Position numbers and translations under genes: made by a program
Assembly: GCA_944321965.1 (NCBI GenBank)
Contig: CALUNH010000020.1
Span: 1 to 39,731 of the forward strand
Direction of reading: 5' to 3'
DNA: 39,731 nt
Source: an uncultured Alistipes sp.
GTDB taxonomy: Bacteria; Bacteroidota; Bacteroidia; Bacteroidales; Rikenellaceae
Shown here: positions 1 through 7,473 of the stretch, piece after piece
Numbering within the stretch: position 1 is the stretch's first letter
Layout: the number at the start of each line of letters is the position of its first letter
The notes under the pieces: generated by a model
The model's database searches: none
Seen by the model: only the letters and a program-made list of their open reading frames with translations
What the model was told of the DNA's origin: nothing

Positions 1-31
1 TTCTTCAACAACCTAACACTTTATCTATCAA

Positions 32-59
32 AAACTTATAAAATAACGCTTATAAGTTT
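32..59 (-). terminator. Candidate terminator after the surface lipoprotein gene
   Basis: A perfect 10-base inverted repeat (AAACTTATAA / TTATAAGTTT) encloses 8 bases. On the minus strand the second arm runs on into further T residues. It lies about 55 bases beyond the stop of the leftward gene ending at 115. The stem is AT-rich, so the call is tentative. A second, imperfect A-rich/T-rich hairpin lies at about 62-96. Confidence 0.4.
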
Positions 60-114
60 CAAAAAAGCCCCCTTCCATCACGGCCGGGAGTTTTTTGTGC
101 GGTGAGCCGATCCT

Positions 115-1488
115 TTAAGGCTCCTCCATCAGGTCGTATTGCAGCACGACGGCGCGCCGCACGTTGTCCGTCGAGCGCGAAGCGAATCCGCAGTAGAGCA
201 CTCCGTCGTGGAGTTTGATTCCTTCGGGCTCCATGTATCCCGTTGAGGTGAGCCCCTGGGAGGCGAGGGCTCCCATGTCCTGAATGGCTGCTATCTCGTG
301 ACGGCGGACGAGATTGCCCTGGAAGTCGAAGATCGAGACGGTGGCCGTCGAGAGCGAGGTGCCGTCGTTGTTGTTGCCGGCCCCTTCATAGTAGTAGATC
401 TTGCCGTTTTTCACGTCGTGGCCCTGGTTGCCGCTGCTTCCGACCGTGAGCGGGCTGTTCTGCGGCAGGGTGATCGTGGCCAACGGTTCGAGTTGCGAGA
501 GATTCTTGACGACGACGGTCGGCTTTTCGGTCACGGAGGCCGGGCCTCCGCTCTCTCCGCCCCAGGTGATCGAGAAGGAGAGTTGTTCGGAACTCTCGGG
601 CAGGGCCTTGACCTCGCTCAGCCGGTAGAGGTAGATATAGCGGGTCGAGTAGTTGCTGTTCGTGCACCAGAAGAGGATAATGTCGTTGCTTGGGTCGATG
701 GAGGCCTGGAGGTTGCGGCGCTGCGGGATCCAGTATTGTTCGTAGCACTCCGACGGTTTGAGCGTCATGCCCGGGACGTATTTGATGCGGGCCATGGTTT
801 GCGAGAGGGTGTAGTCTCCTTCGGAGCTGCGGGTGCCGTAGCTTCCGACCCAGACGTACATGTCGGCTCCGTCCTGTTCCAGGGCGATGTTGTTTCCGTG
901 GCCGGCATAGGGGAGTAGCATACGGCTTTCGTAGTTGGCGGCATTGGCCTGTTTTCGGATGATGATTACGTTGTAGTTGTTGTCGCCGCGCCCCACCTGC
1001 GAGCAGTACAGGTATCCGTCGGCTCCGAGGTCGAAACTCTGCATGACCGAATTGTCGCTGAGCATGTGGCCGCTGGTATAGATCATGTCGCGGGTGAGGG
1101 GTCGGTCGAGCTGTTCCGATTGCAGCACGTTGACCGAGAGTGATGCCTGTTTCATGTTATCCGGGGTTCGGGCCGAGATTCGGGAGGTGCCGACGGTCTC
1201 TCCCCGGATGATGCCGTTGTCCGACACGGAAACGATGGCCGGGGTTGAGGAGTGCCAGTTCAGTCCGTATTTGTTCTCTACGGTATAGAGTTCTGTTCCC
1301 GATCCGGTACGGATGTTGAGTTCCGGGAGGGTCTCCTCTTCGGTGAACAGGTCGTACATGCGGCTGGAGAAAACCATGCTTTCGACGGTTTGATCGGCGG
1401 GTGAGACCTCGTCGGAGTCCGTACTGCACGATGTCGTGCAACAGATGGCCGATGACAGCAAAATGCAGAATAGTAGTTTGTTTTTCAT
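115..1488 (-). CDS. Surface lipoprotein with Ig-like (BIG2) domain and helveticin-J-like propeller
   Basis: The start was set at the ATG at 1488, giving 457 residues, because it opens a lipoprotein signal peptide (MKNKLLFCILL) ending in TTSC with Cys21 as the lipidated residue. The acidic stretch just after it (STDSDE) resembles the Bacteroidota lipoprotein surface-export signal. Residues about 35-120 read as a bacterial Ig-like BIG2 domain, with a typical IVSVSDNGIIRG core. The remainder looks like a beta-propeller with segments such as GHGNNIALEQ and MEPEGIKLHDG, which recall the helveticin J family. In Bacteroidota this fold occurs in surface proteins without shown bacteriocin activity, so I do not infer killing. 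It is monocistronic, with its own consensus promoter. The lipoprotein call is strong; the family assignment is tentative. Confidence 0.75.
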   Translation of the reverse strand: MKNKLLFCILLSSAICCTTSCSTDSDEVSPADQTVESMVFSSRMYDLFTEEETLPELNIRTGSGTELYTVENKYGLNWHSSTPAIVSVSDNGIIRGETVGTSRISARTPDNMKQASLSVNVLQSEQLDRPLTRDMIYTSGHMLSDNSVMQSFDLGADGYLYCSQVGRGDNNYNVIIIRKQANAANYESRMLLPYAGHGNNIALEQDGADMYVWVGSYGTRSSEGDYTLSQTMARIKYVPGMTLKPSECYEQYWIPQRRNLQASIDPSNDIILFWCTNSNYSTRYIYLYRLSEVKALPESSEQLSFSITWGGESGGPASVTEKPTVVVKNLSQLEPLATITLPQNSPLTVGSSGNQGHDVKNGKIYYYEGAGNNNDGTSLSTATVSIFDFQGNLVRRHEIAAIQDMGALASQGLTSTGYMEPEGIKLHDGVLYCGFASRSTDNVRRAVVLQYDLMEEP

Positions 1489-1519
1489 TTTGTTTTTGTT
1501 TTCGGGTTGTATCCGACAA

Positions 1520-1551
1520 CAAATGTAACAAAATAAAAATAATATCACAAA
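1520..1551 (-). promoter_or_regulatory. Bacteroidota-type promoter for the lipoprotein gene
   Basis: Read on the minus strand, TTTG (1551-1548) is followed by 20 bases and TACATTTG (1527-1520). This matches the Bacteroidota TTTG / TAnnTTTG consensus, 32 bases ahead of the ATG at 1488. Confidence 0.75.
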
Positions 1552-1640
1552 ACGAAAATAATGAAACTCCGTCTGCGTCGAATTTTGTTCACCCAGAGGG
1601 ATTCGAAGGTGGGATGTGCGGAATCTTACCTGGGAAATGG

Positions 1641-1684
1641 GAAACGACGAGAGCCGCGGGATATCCTGCGGCTCTCGTCGTTTT
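1641..1684 (-). terminator. Strong hairpin terminator after the DeoR-type regulator gene
   Basis: A 14-base perfect stem (1644-1657 with 1668-1681) extends on both sides by A-T pairs and by GG/CC inside, leaving an ATAT loop. A T-tract follows on the plus strand and a shorter one on the minus strand. The only gene transcribed into it is the regulator ending at 1902, so it most likely ends that message. Confidence 0.7.
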
Positions 1685-1708
1685 GTCTTTGTCGGGGCTA
1701 TCCTTGTT

Positions 1709-1864
1709 TTTTCCGGCCCCTTTGCCCGCTGCGGCCTTCTGTTCGCTACGGCCCTCTGCCTTTTCCGGCCCCTTTGCCTGCTGCGGCCTTCTGTTCGCTG
1801 CGGCCCTCTGCCTTTTCCGGCCCCTTTGCCTGCTGCGGCCTTCTGTTCGCTGCGACCCTCTCCC
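1709..1864. repeat. Three tandem copies of a 52-base unit
   Basis: TTTTCCGGCCCCTTTGCC begins at 1709, 1761 and 1813, an exact 52-base period. The copies differ by only a few bases, such as CCCGCT versus CCTGCT and GCTACG versus GCTGCG. The array lies between the regulator gene and its terminator and has no convincing coding potential. Confidence 0.9.
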
Positions 1865-1901
1865 CCCCTCTCTGCCTCTTGCGGCCGTTTCCAGCGTCGG
1901 G

Positions 1902-2666
1902 TCAGACCGTGATCACGTCGACACCGACCGCCTCAAGTGTGGTTTTGATCTGGGCCGGGAGCTGGTTGTCCGTGATCAGGATGTCGATGTCTTCGATCGA
2001 GCAGATGCGCCCGAATCCCCTTCGTCCGATTTTCGACGAATCGGTTAGTACGATGCTTTGGGACGCCGCTTTCATCATCTTCTGAGTCAGGGTAGCCTCC
2101 TCGACCGTGGCGCACGTGATTCCGAATTCGGGGTCTATGCCGTCGACTCCGAAAAATAGTTTTGAACAGATCAGGTTTTGGAATCCCTGAGCCGCATATT
2201 CGCCGCGGACGGAGAGCGAGTTGCCGTGGAGGACGCCACCGAGTTGCAGGACCGTGATGTCAGGCTCTTCGCTCAGGAGCATCGAAACGCGCAGCGAGGG
2301 TGTGACGATGTTCAGGTGTCCGATGGGGCGGATGACCTCGGCAAAGGCGTAGAGCGTGGATCCCGATGCGACGATGATCGAGTCGTTTTCGTGGATGAGT
2401 TTAACGGCGCGGGCTCCGATTTTTCGTTTGATTTCGCTGTTGATGCGGCTTTTTACCTGTACGTTGATGTCAGCGACGTGCGGATTGACGGGACTGGCGC
2501 TGCCATGGGCCCGGTAGAGCAACTGTTTGCTTTCGAGGAATCTCATGTCCTTGCGGATGGTGGCACGAGTGACATTGAGTTCGTTGGCAATGTCCGCAAT
2601 GCGGACGAATCCATGTTTGTTGAGCGAGTCGAGGATGTATTTCCGTCGTTCGGCGATGCTTAACAT
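1902..2666 (-). CDS. DeoR-family sugar-sensing transcriptional regulator
   Basis: The 254-residue protein starts at the ATG at 2666 (MLSIAERRKYILDSL); upstream in-frame codons would run into the promoter. The N-terminus is a DeoR winged helix-turn-helix (IADIANELNVTRATIRKD, about residues 20-40). The rest is the DeoR sensor fold related to sugar-phosphate isomerases, with ASGSTLYAFAEVI, GVDGIDPEFGI and DSSKIGRRGFGRI, the usual effector-pocket segments. Family members usually bind a phosphorylated sugar and repress a neighbouring catabolic operon. It is divergent from araD across 224 bases, so control of araD is the obvious hypothesis, with a pentose phosphate as possible ligand. The family is certain; the target and ligand are inferred. 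Confidence 0.92.
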   Translation of the reverse strand: MLSIAERRKYILDSLNKHGFVRIADIANELNVTRATIRKDMRFLESKQLLYRAHGSASPVNPHVADINVQVKSRINSEIKRKIGARAVKLIHENDSIIVASGSTLYAFAEVIRPIGHLNIVTPSLRVSMLLSEEPDITVLQLGGVLHGNSLSVRGEYAAQGFQNLICSKLFFGVDGIDPEFGITCATVEEATLTQKMMKAASQSIVLTDSSKIGRRGFGRICSIEDIDILITDNQLPAQIKTTLEAVGVDVITV

Positions 2667-2695
2667 AACGCTTGTTTTTGTTTTTCTTTTGTTTA

Positions 2696-2727
2696 CAAAA
2701 GTAGAAATTATTTGCATGAAAGCCAAA
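2696..2727 (-). promoter_or_regulatory. Promoter of the DeoR-type regulator
   Basis: On the minus strand, TTTG (2727-2724), 20 bases, then TACTTTTG (2703-2696): a full match to the Bacteroidota consensus, 30 bases before the ATG at 2666. Confidence 0.75.
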
Positions 2728-2735
2728 TGAACGTG

Positions 2736-2797
2736 TCGTTTTGCGTTTGTTTTTCGTTTTTAGTGCATATATAGGGCTTATTACGATCGTTTTGCGT
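2736..2797. promoter_or_regulatory. Candidate operator: two direct copies of TCGTTTTGCGT
   Basis: The 11-base word TCGTTTTGCGT occurs at 2736-2746 and 2787-2797, 51 bases apart, between the divergent deoR-type and araD promoters. Spaced direct repeats are typical of DeoR-family operators. Binding is an inference. Confidence 0.4.
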
Positions 2798-2837
2798 CAT
2801 AAAATTCGTTATGCAGCACATTTTCCCGGTAAAATTT

Positions 2838-2867
2838 TTTGTTTTGTGATTATTATTCGTATCTTTG
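2838..2867 (+). promoter_or_regulatory. Promoter of araD
   Basis: TATCTTTG at 2860-2867 fits the -7 consensus, and TTTG at 2838-2841 lies 18 bases upstream, one short of the usual 19-21. The ATG follows 24 bases after the -7 box. Confidence 0.6.
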
Positions 2868-2890
2868 TTTCGTACTCAAATCAATTAGCC

Positions 2891-3607
2891 ATGGATCTGG
2901 ACACATTGAAAGAGCGAGTTTTTCGCGCAAATCTTGAACTTGTCAACCATCAGCTGGTTATTTTCACCTGGGGAAACGTGAGCGGCATCGATCGTGAACG
3001 GGGGCTTGTGGTGATCAAGCCGAGCGGTGTGCCGTACGATCGGATGTCGGCGTCTCAGATGGTCGTGTTGGATCTTGAGGGTCATGTCCTGCAGGGGAGT
3101 CTCAATCCTTCGTCCGACACTCCGACCCATCTCGAAATATACAAGGCTTTTCCCGAGGTCGGGGGTATTGTCCATACGCATTCCACATACGCTACGGCCT
3201 GGGCGCAGGCGGAGTGTCCGATTCCGGTTTCCGGCACCACTCATGCCGATTATTTTTACGGAGCGATACCGTGTACGCGCAAGATGACCCGAGAGGAGGT
3301 GTCGGGCGAGTACGAACGGCAGACCGGGAGACTGATCGTCGAAACGTTCCGGGATCGGAATCCGATGCATACGTCGGCCGTGCTGGTCGCCAACCATGGA
3401 CCGTTCACCTGGGGCAGCACACCCGAAGAGGCCGTGCACAACAGTGTGGTTCTTGAGCAGGTTGCCAAGATGGCCTATGTGAGCCGGTCGCTGAATCCCG
3501 AGATGCCGATGAATGATCTGCTTACGGAGAAACATTTCAACCGCAAGCACGGAGCCGATGCCTATTACGGGCAGAAGCATCCGATTCCCGATCCGGAGTG
3601 TCGATAA
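2891..3607 (+). CDS. araD: L-ribulose-5-phosphate 4-epimerase
   Basis: This 238-residue class II aldolase-fold enzyme interconverts L-ribulose 5-phosphate and D-xylulose 5-phosphate, linking L-arabinose use to the pentose phosphate pathway in the cytosol. It follows E. coli AraD (231 residues) almost block for block: [27 protein letters not shown], the zinc-binding [31 protein letters not shown] with the catalytic Asp, NHGPFTWG with the third zinc His, and YYGQ near the C-terminus with the catalytic Tyr. That pattern favours AraD over fuculose-phosphate aldolase. The ATG at 2891 was chosen because it matches the family N-terminus ([10 protein letters not shown]); upstream in-frame sequence covers the promoter. 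No araA or araB is nearby. Confidence 0.96.
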   Translation: MDLDTLKERVFRANLELVNHQLVIFTWGNVSGIDRERGLVVIKPSGVPYDRMSASQMVVLDLEGHVLQGSLNPSSDTPTHLEIYKAFPEVGGIVHTHSTYATAWAQAECPIPVSGTTHADYFYGAIPCTRKMTREEVSGEYERQTGRLIVETFRDRNPMHTSAVLVANHGPFTWGSTPEEAVHNSVVLEQVAKMAYVSRSLNPEMPMNDLLTEKHFNRKHGADAYYGQKHPIPDPECR

Positions 3608-3626
3608 CTTTTTTCATGAACTGACG

Positions 3627-4496
3627 ATGAATCGTTTCACCCGTTACCGCTCGATTTGGGAGCGTGAAGAGCTGTTGCGGCGCCTGTCGCAGATCCGCCA
3701 TGTTGCGCTCGACATGGACGGCACGATCTATATGGGTTCGGACCTGTTTCCCTGGACCCGGCCTTTCCTGGCCGGGCTTCGGGAGGCGGGGATCGGCTAC
3801 TCCTTTCTGACGAACAACCCCTCGAAATCGATTGCCGACTACCTGTCGAAGCTCGCCGGTCTGGGAATTCAGGCCACGCGCGAGGAGATGTACACGACGA
3901 CGCTGGCGACGATCGACTACCTGCGGAGCCGTTATCCGGAGGCCCGGCGGCTGTTTCTGCTCGGAACCCCCTCGATGATTTCGGAATTCGAGGCGGCGGG
4001 GTACGTTTCGACGGCGGATTCGGCCGATGATGTTCCGGATGCCGTGGTCGTTGCTTTCGACATGACGCTTGCATACAGCCGTCTGTGCCGGGCGGCCTGG
4101 TGGGTCCGGCAGGGGCTTCCCTACCTGGCGACCAATCCCGACCGGGTTTGCCCGACGAATCAGCCGACGGTGCTGGTTGATTGCGGCTCGATCTGCTCCG
4201 CGATCGAGCACGCCACGGGGCGGAGGCCCGACATTACGTTGGGGAAACCCGATCCGAACATGCTTTCGGGGATTCTCCGGCGCCACGGGCTGCGGGCCGA
4301 AGAGATTGCGATGGTTGGCGACCGCATCTATACGGACATCGAGATGGCGCACAATGCGGGGGCGTTGGGGGTGTTGGTGCTGTCGGGCGAGACGACGCTC
4401 GACGTGGCGGATGAGGCTCCTCGGCAGCCGGAGCTGATTGCCGAACACATCGGCATCCTGGGCGAACTGCTGCGGGAAGCCCGGCGAACCGATTGA
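3627..4496 (+). CDS. NagD-like HAD-IIA family sugar phosphatase
   Basis: The 289-residue protein carries all four HAD motifs: DMDGTIY with nucleophile Asp29 and Asp31, the motif II segment LTNNPSKS, the lysine-containing GKPDPNM, and GDRIYTDI with the acidic metal ligands. The cap placement is that of subfamily IIA (NagD, phosphoglycolate or 4-nitrophenyl phosphatase-like). It begins 19 bases after araD and is probably co-transcribed, so a role in clearing a sugar phosphate of the pentose route is plausible. The substrate cannot be told from sequence. The start at 3627 follows the araD stop and avoids a long overlap. Confidence 0.88.
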   Translation: MNRFTRYRSIWEREELLRRLSQIRHVALDMDGTIYMGSDLFPWTRPFLAGLREAGIGYSFLTNNPSKSIADYLSKLAGLGIQATREEMYTTTLATIDYLRSRYPEARRLFLLGTPSMISEFEAAGYVSTADSADDVPDAVVVAFDMTLAYSRLCRAAWWVRQGLPYLATNPDRVCPTNQPTVLVDCGSICSAIEHATGRRPDITLGKPDPNMLSGILRRHGLRAEEIAMVGDRIYTDIEMAHNAGALGVLVLSGETTLDVADEAPRQPELIAEHIGILGELLREARRTD

Positions 4497-4554
4497 AAAA
4501 GAGTGGTTTGAGGACACTCCCTTACTGAAATCATGCCGGTTTCAACCTTTCCAC

Positions 4555-4594
4555 GAAACCTCCTTTTGCCGATGGCGAAAGGAGGTTTCATTTT
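4555..4594. terminator. Terminator between convergent operons
   Basis: A 16-base stem (4555-4570 with 4574-4589, one mismatch) has a three-base loop and is followed by ATTTTG on the plus strand. It lies between the rightward phosphatase gene and the leftward gene ending at 4687, and may serve both. Confidence 0.8.
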
Positions 4595-4686
4595 GAGGTC
4601 GGGTGTCGGTGCGAACGGGCTTGGGGGGCCGTTCGGAGCGTTCGTGTGATGCAGGCCGGAGGGCGGCGGTTTGCGGCCCGGGGTTG

Positions 4687-5421
4687 TCAGATCCTTGTGA
4701 AGAGGTTGAACTGGTGCAGCAGCGTGAAGGCGAAGAATCCGCCGATGATTGCGCAGAGAAGCCCCAGCAATCCGTTGAGGACGCGCGGGGAGGGCTTTGC
4801 GGGTCGGTTTTCGAGGCTTCGGATGTATTCGCGGAAGAAGAGATAGAGCGCCGGGACGACGCTGCAGGCCAGCAGGTAATCCTCGGGGATGCCGAAGAAA
4901 TAGACTTTCGAGAGTCCGATCAGGGCCCAGTGGCAAAGGAACATGGCCAGGACGATGTTGATGCGTTCCGAGAAGGCGAGCATCAGCCCTACGGTGAAGA
5001 CCGCCACGGAACAGGGCATGACGGGTGAGGTGATCATCGGGAACGAGCGCCCCAGGGCCAGCGAACAGAGCGGGTAGACGAGCGGCATGACGAAGAGCAG
5101 CCGGGCGAAAATCGTATGGTGTTTGGTTCGTTCGAGCGAGGCGTGTTTCACGGCGAGGTCGTAGAGCCAGATGCAGCCCATGATGGCCCAGAACAGGGCC
5201 AGCAGGTCGTGATATTCCCGCGGCCGACACCAGACGAGGTAGTAGACTCCGGCAATCCAGAAGTTGAGAGTGGCCATGTAGATCTTCATGGCCGAGCGCA
5301 CGGCGGACGAGGGGCGTTTGTAGAGCAGCAGGGTCAGCACGGCGCCGATTCCGACCAGCAGCAGTTGGGCGGGCCAGGTGGCGGCGTTGTAGTCGGCTAT
5401 TGTATTCCAGAAGGTCTCCAT
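4687..5421 (-). CDS. Multi-pass membrane protein, DUF6064-like
   Basis: The 244-residue protein is almost entirely hydrophobic, with about seven or eight likely transmembrane helices. The N-terminal pattern FWNTIADYNAATWPAQ and the mid-protein WIAGVYYLVW and GRSFPMITSPVMPC resemble the DUF6064 family of uncharacterised inner-membrane proteins. It is the last gene of a leftward operon, starting 9 bases after the stop of the split exporter gene. No function is assigned. Confidence 0.7.
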   Translation of the reverse strand: METFWNTIADYNAATWPAQLLLVGIGAVLTLLLYKRPSSAVRSAMKIYMATLNFWIAGVYYLVWCRPREYHDLLALFWAIMGCIWLYDLAVKHASLERTKHHTIFARLLFVMPLVYPLCSLALGRSFPMITSPVMPCSVAVFTVGLMLAFSERINIVLAMFLCHWALIGLSKVYFFGIPEDYLLACSVVPALYLFFREYIRSLENRPAKPSPRVLNGLLGLLCAIIGGFFAFTLLHQFNLFTRI

Positions 5422-5430
5422 GAGGGGCGG

Positions 5431-6003
5431 CTATTCGCCGGAATTTCGGGGTTCGACGGACTGGTTCGGGACATTGTTGTCCTGTTTCGGGTTCCGGGAG
5501 GCCGGGCGGTCGTTTTTCCGGCGCCGGGTGAGGGAGAATGCCCTTCGGTTGAAGACGAAGATCGGCAGCGTGGCGCCCGCGGCGAGCAGGGCGATGACGC
5601 TCAGCGAGACCGTGGCGTTGAGGAAGAAGAGCTGCATGTACTGCATTCCCTGCCCGGGGTCGTTGAGCGACTGCAGGAACATGATCAGCGAGAAGACGCT
5701 CCGGTAGGCGTAGATGCCGGGGACCATGGGCAGCAGCGCCGGGATGTAGAGGACCGTCATCGGGCAGCGGATTCCGCGTCCGAGCCAGAGGCTTCCGAAT
5801 CCGATAAGCATGGCTGCGCAGAGCGATGCCGAGGCGATGTCTACATCGGCGTAGTTCATCATCGCGAAGCGCAGGGCGTGGCCTGCGGCGGCGAGCAGGG
5901 CGATGCGGGGGAATGCCCGCATCGGGGGGTCGGAGATGGCGCCGAATCCGATGGCGGCCACGGCCGCGAAAAAACCGTCGAGAAGGATATCCGCAGCGAT
6001 CAT
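5431..6003 (-). CDS. ThrE-type exporter, small subunit (YjjB-like)
   Basis: The 190-residue protein has about five transmembrane helices, with ISDPPMRAFPRIALLAAAGHALRF and ALLPMVPGIYAYRS as family signatures of the C-terminal half of the ThrE exporter. In E. coli the matching pair YjjP/YjjB forms a dicarboxylate exporter; in Corynebacterium the fused form exports threonine. The ATG at 6003 overlaps the stop of the upstream gene as ATGA, which suggests translational coupling and a fixed ratio of the two halves. The C-terminal 35 residues are polar and probably cytosolic. The exported substrate is unknown. Confidence 0.85.
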   Translation of the reverse strand: MIAADILLDGFFAAVAAIGFGAISDPPMRAFPRIALLAAAGHALRFAMMNYADVDIASASLCAAMLIGFGSLWLGRGIRCPMTVLYIPALLPMVPGIYAYRSVFSLIMFLQSLNDPGQGMQYMQLFFLNATVSLSVIALLAAGATLPIFVFNRRAFSLTRRRKNDRPASRNPKQDNNVPNQSVEPRNSGE

Positions 6004-6767
6004 AGCAGGCTGTCTTTGACCATGAGGAGCGTTGCCGCCAGACCGATGGCGATGCAGATGATGAGCAGCAGGGCGTTGATCAGGCGGCTGCATCCGATGA
6101 GGATGTGCCCTTCGACGATATCGATCACGCCGTTGATCAGGGGGACGCCGGGGACGAGGAACAGGACGCTTGTGGCGAGGGCCGTTTCGGCCGTGCAGTC
6201 GAATCGCAGGGCCGACGAGGCGCAGAGCGAGGCCATGAATGCCGCGATGATGAAGATCAGGAAGTGGTTGACGCCGTGGGCCTGCATCCGCTGTTTGGCG
6301 GCGAATCCCACGAGTGTCGAGGTGAAGACGATGGCCATGGCGGTCCAGTCTCCGCCGAAGAGGCGGCAGAAGGAGGCGTTGGCCAGCCCCACGGTAACCA
6401 GCACGAAGATCGGGTCGATGCGCGGTTTTTCGATAAGCAGGGCGTAACGGCGGCGGATCTCGGCGAGCGGGAGGCGTTCGTCGAGGGCGTCCCAGCTCAG
6501 GGCGCTGAGGTCGGAGTTGCGTTCGAAGCTGATCGGCAGCGAGGGGATCTTCACTACGCGGGTGATGGCTTCGCCGCTTTCGTCGTCGCGGACCGTGAGG
6601 ATCGTGCTGCGCTGGAAACTCGACAGCTGGATGTCGACCCCCAGTGCCTCGCCGATGCGCTGCGAGTTGCGGATGGCGCGTGAGGTGTGCACCCCCGATC
6701 CGAGCAGGTAGGTGGCGTACTCGGCGATGAAGTCGAGGATTTCCGTGAGTTCGTGCCTGGTTTTCAT
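6000..6767 (-). CDS. ThrE-type exporter, large subunit (YjjP-like)
   Basis: The 255-residue protein has a soluble N-terminal region of about 125 residues, including LLGSGVHTSRAIRNSQRIGEA, then about five membrane helices carrying FLVPGVPLINGVIDIVEGH, the hallmark of the DUF1212/ThrE N-terminal family. It works with the product of the next gene, with which it overlaps by four bases. The split into two genes is the YjjP/YjjB arrangement and not a frameshift, because each half has its own start and a clean end. It leads a three-gene leftward operon. The substrate, probably a small organic or amino acid, is unassigned. Confidence 0.87.
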   Translation of the reverse strand: MKTRHELTEILDFIAEYATYLLGSGVHTSRAIRNSQRIGEALGVDIQLSSFQRSTILTVRDDESGEAITRVVKIPSLPISFERNSDLSALSWDALDERLPLAEIRRRYALLIEKPRIDPIFVLVTVGLANASFCRLFGGDWTAMAIVFTSTLVGFAAKQRMQAHGVNHFLIFIIAAFMASLCASSALRFDCTAETALATSVLFLVPGVPLINGVIDIVEGHILIGCSRLINALLLIICIAIGLAATLLMVKDSLL

Positions 6768-6777
6768 GATTCGGGGG

Positions 6778-6785
6778 CAAAAATA
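6778..6785 (-). promoter_or_regulatory. -7 element for the ThrE-type operon
   Basis: TATTTTTG on the minus strand fits TAnnTTTG and lies 11 bases before the ATG at 6767. I see no convincing TTTG at the -33 position. Confidence 0.45.
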
Positions 6786-6818
6786 CGTTTTTTCGGAGAT
6801 TCCCCATGCGGCCGGGGC

Positions 6819-6869
6819 AAAAAAAAATGCCGCCGCGCGACCGGTGTTTGCCGGGAGGGGCGCGGCGGC
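6819..6869 (-). terminator. Terminator of the nrdDG operon
   Basis: GCCGCCGCGC (6829-6838) pairs perfectly with GCGCGGCGGC (6860-6869), with inner CCGG repeats in the loop. On the minus strand the stem is followed by one A and then nine T residues. It lies about 130 bases beyond the nrdG stop. Confidence 0.85.
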
Positions 6870-6918
6870 GGACCGAGGGTTCTCCGGGGATCGGAACCGG
6901 CGGCGTATCGAAAGTTCT

Positions 6919-6994
6919 CCGGGAGCCGGAAAGGGGGTCGTATGGCAGACGACGCGAAGGGTTTACTAATCTCTAAGGTCTTTCCGGCTCCCGG
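6919..6994. repeat. 15-base inverted repeat just after nrdG
   Basis: CCGGGAGCCGGAAAG at 6919-6933 is exactly inverted at 6980-6994, around 46 bases that contain a small GTCGT/ACGAC stem. A degenerate copy of the left part (GTTCTCCGGG...CGGAA) begins at 6879, 35 bases upstream of the one at 6914. The repeat ends six bases from the nrdG stop codon. It may stabilise the mRNA 3' end or be a small palindromic element. Confidence 0.75.
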
Positions 6995-6999
6995 GAACG

Positions 7000-7473
7000 T
7001 CAGATGGCTTTTCGGCGGAAGCGTTCGGTGATGTCGGTCATCGCGCCTTCGGGGCTTACGCGGTAGAGCCGCTGGTTGGTGGTGGGTGCGGTCAGCGGGC
7101 CGCGGGCCTCGATCCAGGGTCCGAGTTTCACGTAGTCGAACGCCTCGGGGATGAATCCTCCGGGCAGCTGCGGCCGCCCCGAGTACCAGCCCACATGGAG
7201 CCGGGGCCACTCCCGGCGGATGAATCCCGCCAGTCGTGCCACCCCTTCGGGGTCGGCATCCCCGCCCATGAAGCAGACGCAGGTGACCGCGCGCCCGTAG
7301 CGCCGGAGCAGGGCCGCGAGTTCCTCCTCGTCGAGCACGCGCCCCGAGTCGCTGCACAGATGGGGGCTGTGACACCCCGGACAGCGGTTCGGACAGCCGG
7401 TGAGGTTGATTGCCAGGGTCGTCTCGTCGGGAATCTCCGCGAAAACGACGTCGAAGTTGTGGTAGCGGATCAT
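7000..7473 (-). CDS. nrdG: Anaerobic ribonucleotide reductase activating enzyme (radical SAM)
   Basis: NrdG uses S-adenosylmethionine and a [4Fe-4S] cluster to place the glycyl radical on NrdD. The 157-residue protein is a small radical SAM enzyme with the cluster motif Cys27-X3-Cys31-X2-Cys34 (TGCPNRCPGCHSPH) and the GGDADP segment expected in the SAM-binding sheet. Its ATG overlaps the end of nrdD (7470-7473), so the two are translated together. Length and order match the standard nrdD-nrdG pair. The family is certain. Confidence 0.95.
   Translation of the reverse strand: MIRYHNFDVVFAEIPDETTLAINLTGCPNRCPGCHSPHLCSDSGRVLDEEELAALLRRYGRAVTCVCFMGGDADPEGVARLAGFIRREWPRLHVGWYSGRPQLPGGFIPEAFDYVKLGPWIEARGPLTAPTTNQRLYRVSPEGAMTDITERFRRKAI

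Noticed and set aside
115-1488. A bacteriocin gene with an immunity system
   Set aside because: The protein has a lipoprotein signal and no immunity gene is nearby; only a distant resemblance to helveticin J is seen.
5431-6767. ThrE homologue broken by a frameshift
   Set aside because: The two parts have separate starts, a four-base ATGA overlap and full family lengths, as in the natural YjjP/YjjB pair.
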